DNA of 64,000 nt from Miscanthus floridulus (Eukaryota > Streptophyta > Magnoliopsida > Poales > Poaceae): positions 103,881,861 through 103,945,860 of the forward strand of contig NC_089587.1 of the NCBI RefSeq assembly GCF_019320115.1, read 5' to 3'. Within the stretch, counting starts at the first letter, position 1, and every line of letters starts with the position of its first letter. Positions 58,851 through 64,000 of the stretch are shown piece after piece. The notes beneath the pieces were generated by a model. The model saw only the letters and a list, made by a program, of their open reading frames with translations. It was not told the origin of the DNA and did not search any database. Made by a program: the position numbers and the translations under genes.

Positions 58851-59829
58851 AATGATCATTACCAATTTCCATGGTTTAGCAATCATGAAAGATGTTTCCT
58901 TCATCAGTCACATGCCTATAGTAATGTCAATCCATTTTAGATTGCATTGTATTAACACTCCATGACACAAGAGCTATAGAAGTGGCCACTTGATTTTTTT
59001 TCAAATGTAACTAAAAATTGTAAAATATATATACATTGATAGTTTAATATCATGTATTGATTTTTTTTAAAACGGAGTTATATGGGGAAAAATTTCATTT
59101 ATAGGGTACAGTCAACATCTGGAGCACTCCCATTCAAGTGATGATAAGGACTAGTACGTGATCTCTTGCGCGTATATATCCATATTTGGATATGGACATG
59201 CATATCCAAAGTACGCCGATTCCGTGCATGAGCCAGCTACCATGTTACAAACGGACAGTTCTAGTTTCTTTGCACAGGACAGTGAGCTCAGTTGTATAGA
59301 ACACCAGAGCTACATAATTAAGTGAGACTTTTTGGGATCCAGCATGGCATTATTTAGAGATTCGAGAGACCTGGTTTTTGAGGAAAAAGTGTGTATGATA
59401 CCAGGAGCTTTAATTTCTTGATAGAGGTATTTGCTTAATCCTGCTGGCCATGATTTACACAATAGCAAGTGTTTTTAGCAATTTATTTATGTGTAGGTGT
59501 TTGATAGGAGGCACAATCACGGTTTTGTGAGTGTGGCGTGCGTCCATGGTGACCGATCTATGTACTTGTGCATCGTCGTCCTTGTAATAATATAAACAAA
59601 AAACGAACAAGGCTCATATATATACAACCTCAGGTCCATAAAAAGTGACATTTTAATTTTATCCCAAATCAAACTATGTTCTTTTTAGATAAAATAGGAA
59701 TATAAAAATGTTTCGGACACCAACATCTATGAATGAATGAGTATAGTCACTCACACAAATAGATTGAAACCAAACACATCACCAAAAGATGACGTTACAA
59801 ACGGCTTACAACATAAACTAAAGTCAAAC
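58851..59829. other. Intergenic, no gene seen
   Basis: AT-rich sequence without open frames of note or recognisable element ends. Confidence 0.4.
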
Positions 59830-59995
59830 TACGTTAAGTTTGACAAATTTTATAGAAAAAGAGTATCAACATTTATGACATCAACTAGGTATAATTTAAA
59901 TATATATTAAATGATGAGTCGAATAATACTTGTTTGATTAAATACCATTAATAAATTTGGTCAAACTAGACATACTTTGACGAAGCTAAAATGTC
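59830..59995. mobile_element. Stowaway-like MITE remnant
   Basis: Contains the AGTTTGACAAATTT ... TTGGTCAAACTAG core and AAGCTAAAATGTCA edge usual in grass mariner MITEs; terminal repeats are decayed. Confidence 0.4.
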
Positions 59996-60037
59996 ATTGT
60001 GCACGACAGGGATAGCATCTTATTAGTTTTTAATGTA

Positions 60038-60062
60038 TACTCCCTCCGTCCTAAGAATGTTT
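60038..60062 (+). mobile_element. Stowaway-like terminal fragment
   Basis: TACTCCCTCCGTCCTAAGAA is a near-consensus mariner-MITE terminus. I found no matching opposite end before the next MITE, so it is a fragment. Confidence 0.4.
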
Positions 60063-60478
60063 TCTAGGACTCATGTGTTCTCCTAAAAAGAATGCAATTA
60101 TAGCTTTATGAGTAGGTGCATTATCGTAGAAAAATATTCCCTATATATAGGTGTATGATACAATAACTATAGAGTTTATACATGCAATCATTTGTTTTTG
60201 CTCTATCAACATATGTGGAGAATAAAAAGAGTAGAGTTGTGGGCTAATTTTTCCTCGGTATATGAGAATTTTATTCTTTTTATTTAGGAGGAAGGGGATA
60301 TATGTAAGGCAAAGCATGCATGACAAGCAAGCATGATTTTTATTTTCCAAAAATACAACCCCTTTGTTTAATTCCAAAGATAATATATTTACTCGGGGAC
60401 ATGTTTTTCATATAGCATCACATTATTAGTTAACCTACTACTCATTTATTTATCATCATACACATCTTAGGCATATAT

Positions 60479-60740
60479 ATACTTCTCCATATCCCAAAAT
60501 AAATCAAATTTTAGACTTGTTCTAAGTTAAATTAATTTAAGTTTAACTAAATTTATAGAAATTAGAACTAATATTTATGACATTAAAGTAATACCATAAG
60601 ATACTCATGAAATATATTTCATAATATACTTATTTAGTGTCATACAGGATGTTGCTATTTCTTATAAAGTTGGTCAAACTTAAGATAATTTGACTTTGGG
60701 TGATTCTAATAATTAATTTATTTTAGGATAGAGATAGTAC
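60479..60740. mobile_element. Stowaway-like (Tc1/mariner) MITE
   Basis: Imperfect inverted ends TACTTCTCCATATCCCAAAA and TACTATCTCTATCCTAAAAT with TA at both borders. The AT-rich interior includes AGTTGGTCAAACTTA. Length about 260 bp. Confidence 0.65.
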
Positions 60741-61427
60741 GTAAATACATTGTATGACTTTGTGCGAAGGACACTTCTCGTATATATATCAGTTTTAAGT
60801 ACAAATTATATAGTCCCTGGGATCAAATAAGTGACATTTTATTCAGAACTGACGTAGTATATCTTTGGACTGTATTGGTGTTTGTCTTTAGAGCGTCATT
60901 GATTTGACACTAGAGGGTGCATATATGTTTTCCACTTTAAATAACTATGCGTGTACAAACACACGAGTGGTTGTCTCTGTGGTCGCTCGATCCAATGTAG
61001 GACGGCAACGTCCCAGGCCAAAACAGCAGTGGTCATGTATGATGTAACGTTTTGCAATATACTACTGCATCACATACAACACGAGATAGGCTCGCGAATG
61101 CCGATCAACAGATGCAAAAACTGGAAGAAACATATATGAAAGATGATCGATGATGCGATGAGAGCCAGGTGGTCCGGAGAGGAAAAACGTCGTGACCGTC
61201 ATGCAGTGGCAAGATTCCTCTGCAGATGGGTGTCCAGTAGAAAAGACACAGGATATATTTTTTGAAACATTATTTGTAGTAATACATATGGAAATCAAAC
61301 TAATATTTTGTTAAGTTTAATTTTAAATTTAAATCAATTTTAAGAGAACAATTTTTTAAAAAATAAGTATTACAGGATTAGATAGATTTATCTCCAAATT
61401 ATATCCAGACGTAGTTTGATGACTTTT
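60741..61427. other. Intergenic, no gene seen
   Basis: No supported coding region or element. Two short overlapping open frames (60951-61298) lack any recognisable domain. Confidence 0.4.
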
Positions 61428-61685
61428 GGGCCACGTTTAGTTGCGCCGAGTTGGCGCCGAGTTGCTACAGTGTTATTTTGTTTTTATTTGGTAATAATTA
61501 TCCAATCGTTGACTAATTAGGCTCAAAACGTTCGTCTCGCAAAGTACAACTAAACTGTGCAATTAGTTTTTGATTTCGTCAACATTTAGTACTCCATGCA
61601 TATACCGCAAGTTTGATGTGACGGGGAATCTTCTTTTTGCATAGTGCCAAATTCTGAAATTTGGGGGAACTAAACACCCCCTTGA
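61428..61685. mobile_element. MITE related to the one in RBOH intron 7
   Basis: Left end GGGCCACGTTTAGTTGC, right end reverse complement of GGGGGTGTTTAGTTCCCCC. The interior carries TTCGTCTCGCAAAGTAC as in the 49450 copy. Length about 255 bp. Confidence 0.6.
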
Positions 61686-62267
61686 TTGCATTTTTTTGAA
61701 CTTTGTTGGTCTCAATGCCTTTTGTATCTTTTCGTAGAGACATATATTTGTTAAAACAGGAGAAGAGTTCCAAATTACAGTAATACTGTGGGTAAGACGT
61801 CTGATCGTCCGGACGCCCACGTTGGTGGACCTTGTCCGCTAGAACGGTCCAACACTATCAATTGCACGATCGCTCGTGTTGCTAAAAAATATAAAAAAAT
61901 CTCTGCTCACTTTCCACTCGAGTTGTCGCCATTACCGCACCCATTCTTGAATCGCCGCCACGCCCGCACTCCGCCTCGCTGCTGCCGCCTTTCCCTGCCA
62001 CTCGCTCCCTCCCACGACACGTGTGCCCGCCTGCGACGCTTGGCTCCCCATTCCCGGGTCGTGCTCTATCTTGCACCATGCCGCGCGCCTCATCTCCTCC
62101 CGCACCCACCCACACACTACCACGTCCATCCCCCCACCCCGTCGTAGTCCGGCCAGCCGGCTCCGATGGGGTAGTACTATTGGCGGTGGCGAGGGTGCCA
62201 CCCACGGCATCAGGGGTGGCCTAGGAGACGGCGCTCCTCGCAGGGCCTCTCTGGGCGGTGGCCCTCC
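61686..62267. other. Intergenic with GC-rich segment
   Basis: 61900-62267 is GC-rich with CCACC/CGCC words. Open frames of 67-119 codons on both strands overlap and show no domain. It could be a gene fragment or unannotated element sequence. Confidence 0.35.
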
Positions 62268-64000
62268 CGTAACACCCTAAAATTTGATTCTTTTGAAATA
62301 GAGCTAAAATGATTTAAGTTTGTATTTTTATGCTCGTGAAAACATGGGGAAATAATAATTTTTCATTAGATTAAAATTTATCTTAAGGTAGAAACGTGTT
62401 TGTTGCATTCATGCCGGTCGCACCTTGTGTTTTTATGTGCAAAATGTGTTTTTTAAAATACGTTTAGGAGACGAATATCTATCTCTAGAAATTTTCAAGC
62501 TTCTTTCTGGAATTTAATTTCTACCTCCTTCACCTTAATCTTTATGTTCTAAGTTCCCAATAATCTTTTCATGAGCTCCAAATACTTTATTTAGGTTCAT
62601 CATGTTCCAAAGTGTCTATGGGAATTTTTCCCAAATTTTTGGAGGTCTCAGAGTTTTTTTCGTGGCTTAAATATCAAATTTGGACTTTTCTAGAATTATT
62701 TTATTCGTGAAATTATCTAATTCCGAAAATAAATAATATATCTCATTTTCCAACCAACTCTCAAAGCCCATGTGCAATAATCCTAATAAATCCTAAAGAC
62801 CCATGCATTTATTTACTAATGGGCTTTAATGATTATTTAGGCCCATTAGTAAATGTGGAAGGTGCAACATCAATTAGTATCATATTGCTAATTGATGTAG
62901 ATGTGAAGAGTTTTTCTCTCTATAAATATATACTAACCCCTTGGGCAAAGCATACCAAAACTACCATAAGGGGGAGCCCCTAGTTTGGGAAATCCCTCGT
63001 GTAGTAAATTAGATTTTTCTCCTACTTCTCTCGCCGTCGCCATCGCCGCCGCGCTGCCCGACACCGTAGACTAGCCGTCGACCGCAAGAAGGCCCTAGGT
63101 GAGTTCGTCGTCTTCTTCTCTTGTTCTCTGTGCTCTCGGCTCGTTAAACCGTGGCCTCTAGGACCCAAACCAAGCGCTCCGGGGAGCTTCTCGCCACCGG
63201 TAATGGAGCTCCGCCGCGTCGGTTTTCTTCTCCGGCCGGTGACGCTCTCTCTGTCCCTCCTTCCTAATCTGGGCCATCCAGATTTAATCCAACAATCCAA
63301 GATCGCCCGTACCCCTTCGCTGAGTTTATTTGCAAAAGAGCCCCTGTAGTTTCACGTAATATAACCCACAGTCCATGGCGCACTTCTAGAATACATTTTT
63401 CTATTCTGAAAGCATAGTTTCTTTCTAGTAGATTCAGAATACGTTTTCTCTTTCAGAAAGTGTAAAATCACTCTGTTAGATTCAAAATACATTTTCTTCT
63501 TTTGAAAACGTAGTTTCTTCGGTTAGATTCAAAATACGCTTTCATCTATTGACAGTTTTGCCACTAATCTTGTTTTAGCCATAAAATCTTCATTTTAACT
63601 TCGTTTTGATCCATTCAAGTTGCGTTAGATTCATAATTGAGTAATCTACATGTTCATCCTATTATTAAATATATTTTTAACTTTTAAAATTTAAGGTTAG
63701 ATTTAATCTATTATTTTATTAAAGGAAATCTTGTTTAATTCATAACTCCTTCGTTATAGCTTCAATTAGAGTGTTTTTTGCGTCTGTGTGTTCCTAGCGA
63801 GATGCAGATTCATTTTATAAACTTTTCATCTTGATTTTATGTTTGGTGTACTGTTCTAATTTAGATCTATTGTTTGCTTCGTGTATGATTGCATGGATGC
63901 TTGCGTAGTGTTTTATGATCATGTCCAGTCTGTGAGCTTTGTGTTGGTGATATAAAAGAAGTTGGTGATCCAGAAGAAGTCCTTTGTAGGTTACAATTCA
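62268..64000 (+). mobile_element. Ty3/gypsy-type LTR, runs off the right edge
   Basis: Starts at about 62268 with CGTAACACCCTAAAATTTG (first base changed from the usual TG). It continues AT-rich to a TATA box at 62921 and a GC-rich leader (63030-63260) containing CTAGGTGAG, then a T-rich U5-like part. The layout parallels the LTRs at 1-3411 and 9098-11933. The end and any internal region are outside the window. Confidence 0.55.
62921..62930 (+). promoter_or_regulatory. TATA box of the right-edge LTR
   Basis: TATAAATATA preceded by TTTTTCTCTC, about 650 bp into the LTR and about 110 bp before its GC-rich leader. Confidence 0.5.

Noticed and set aside
62921..63300. Promoter and first exon of a cellular gene
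   Set aside because: The TATA box and GC-rich leader sit at the expected place in an LTR starting at 62268; no coding exon recognised downstream.

Overview
This is plant nuclear DNA from a grass. The basis is two intron-bearing genes with monocot-like GC-rich first exons, dense nested LTR retrotransposons, Stowaway- and hAT-type MITEs, and Sirevirus (Ty1/copia) LTRs full of CpG-rich palindromic CCGGAC/GTCCGG motifs. The element families resemble those of Andropogoneae (sugarcane, Miscanthus, Sorghum), but the species cannot be fixed from sequence alone.

Layout. 1-11.9 kb is a nest of transposon pieces: a minus-strand Ty3/gypsy-type LTR running off the left edge, MITEs, a decayed LINE, a Ds-like end, a partial Sirevirus LTR, and a plus-strand gypsy-type LTR. 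11.9-38.76 kb is one decayed minus-strand Sirevirus. Read from high to low coordinates it has gag, a 14.5-kb tandem array, pol (PR-IN-RT-RH), a spacer, an extra env-like ORF interrupted by a solo LTR, a polypurine-tract cluster and a 3' LTR. No 5' LTR is present. The gag end is joined to a SINE-like sequence just upstream of the first cellular gene.

The most unusual structure is inside that element. The segment carrying the gag C-terminus (coiled coil and CCHC knuckle) and the protease is repeated 11 times head to tail (22799-37350), with two unit sizes (about 1.38 and 1.17 kb) and shared diagnostic variants that suggest higher-order amplification. Most copies carry disabling changes.

39.16-46.87 kb (plus) is an 11-exon, C-type cyclin-dependent kinase gene of 323 codons with uninterrupted frame and canonical splice sites. 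47.62-55.94 kb (minus) is a 14-exon respiratory burst oxidase (RBOH) gene of 997 codons. The two genes converge with 746 bp between stop codons. The kinase is of the type that phosphorylates RNA polymerase II; the oxidase is a plasma-membrane superoxide producer. Nothing in the sequence shows that they work together.

56-64 kb is intergenic DNA with MITEs, a Ds-like element and, from 62.27 kb, a plus-strand gypsy-type LTR running off the right edge. No tRNA, rRNA or CRISPR array was seen.
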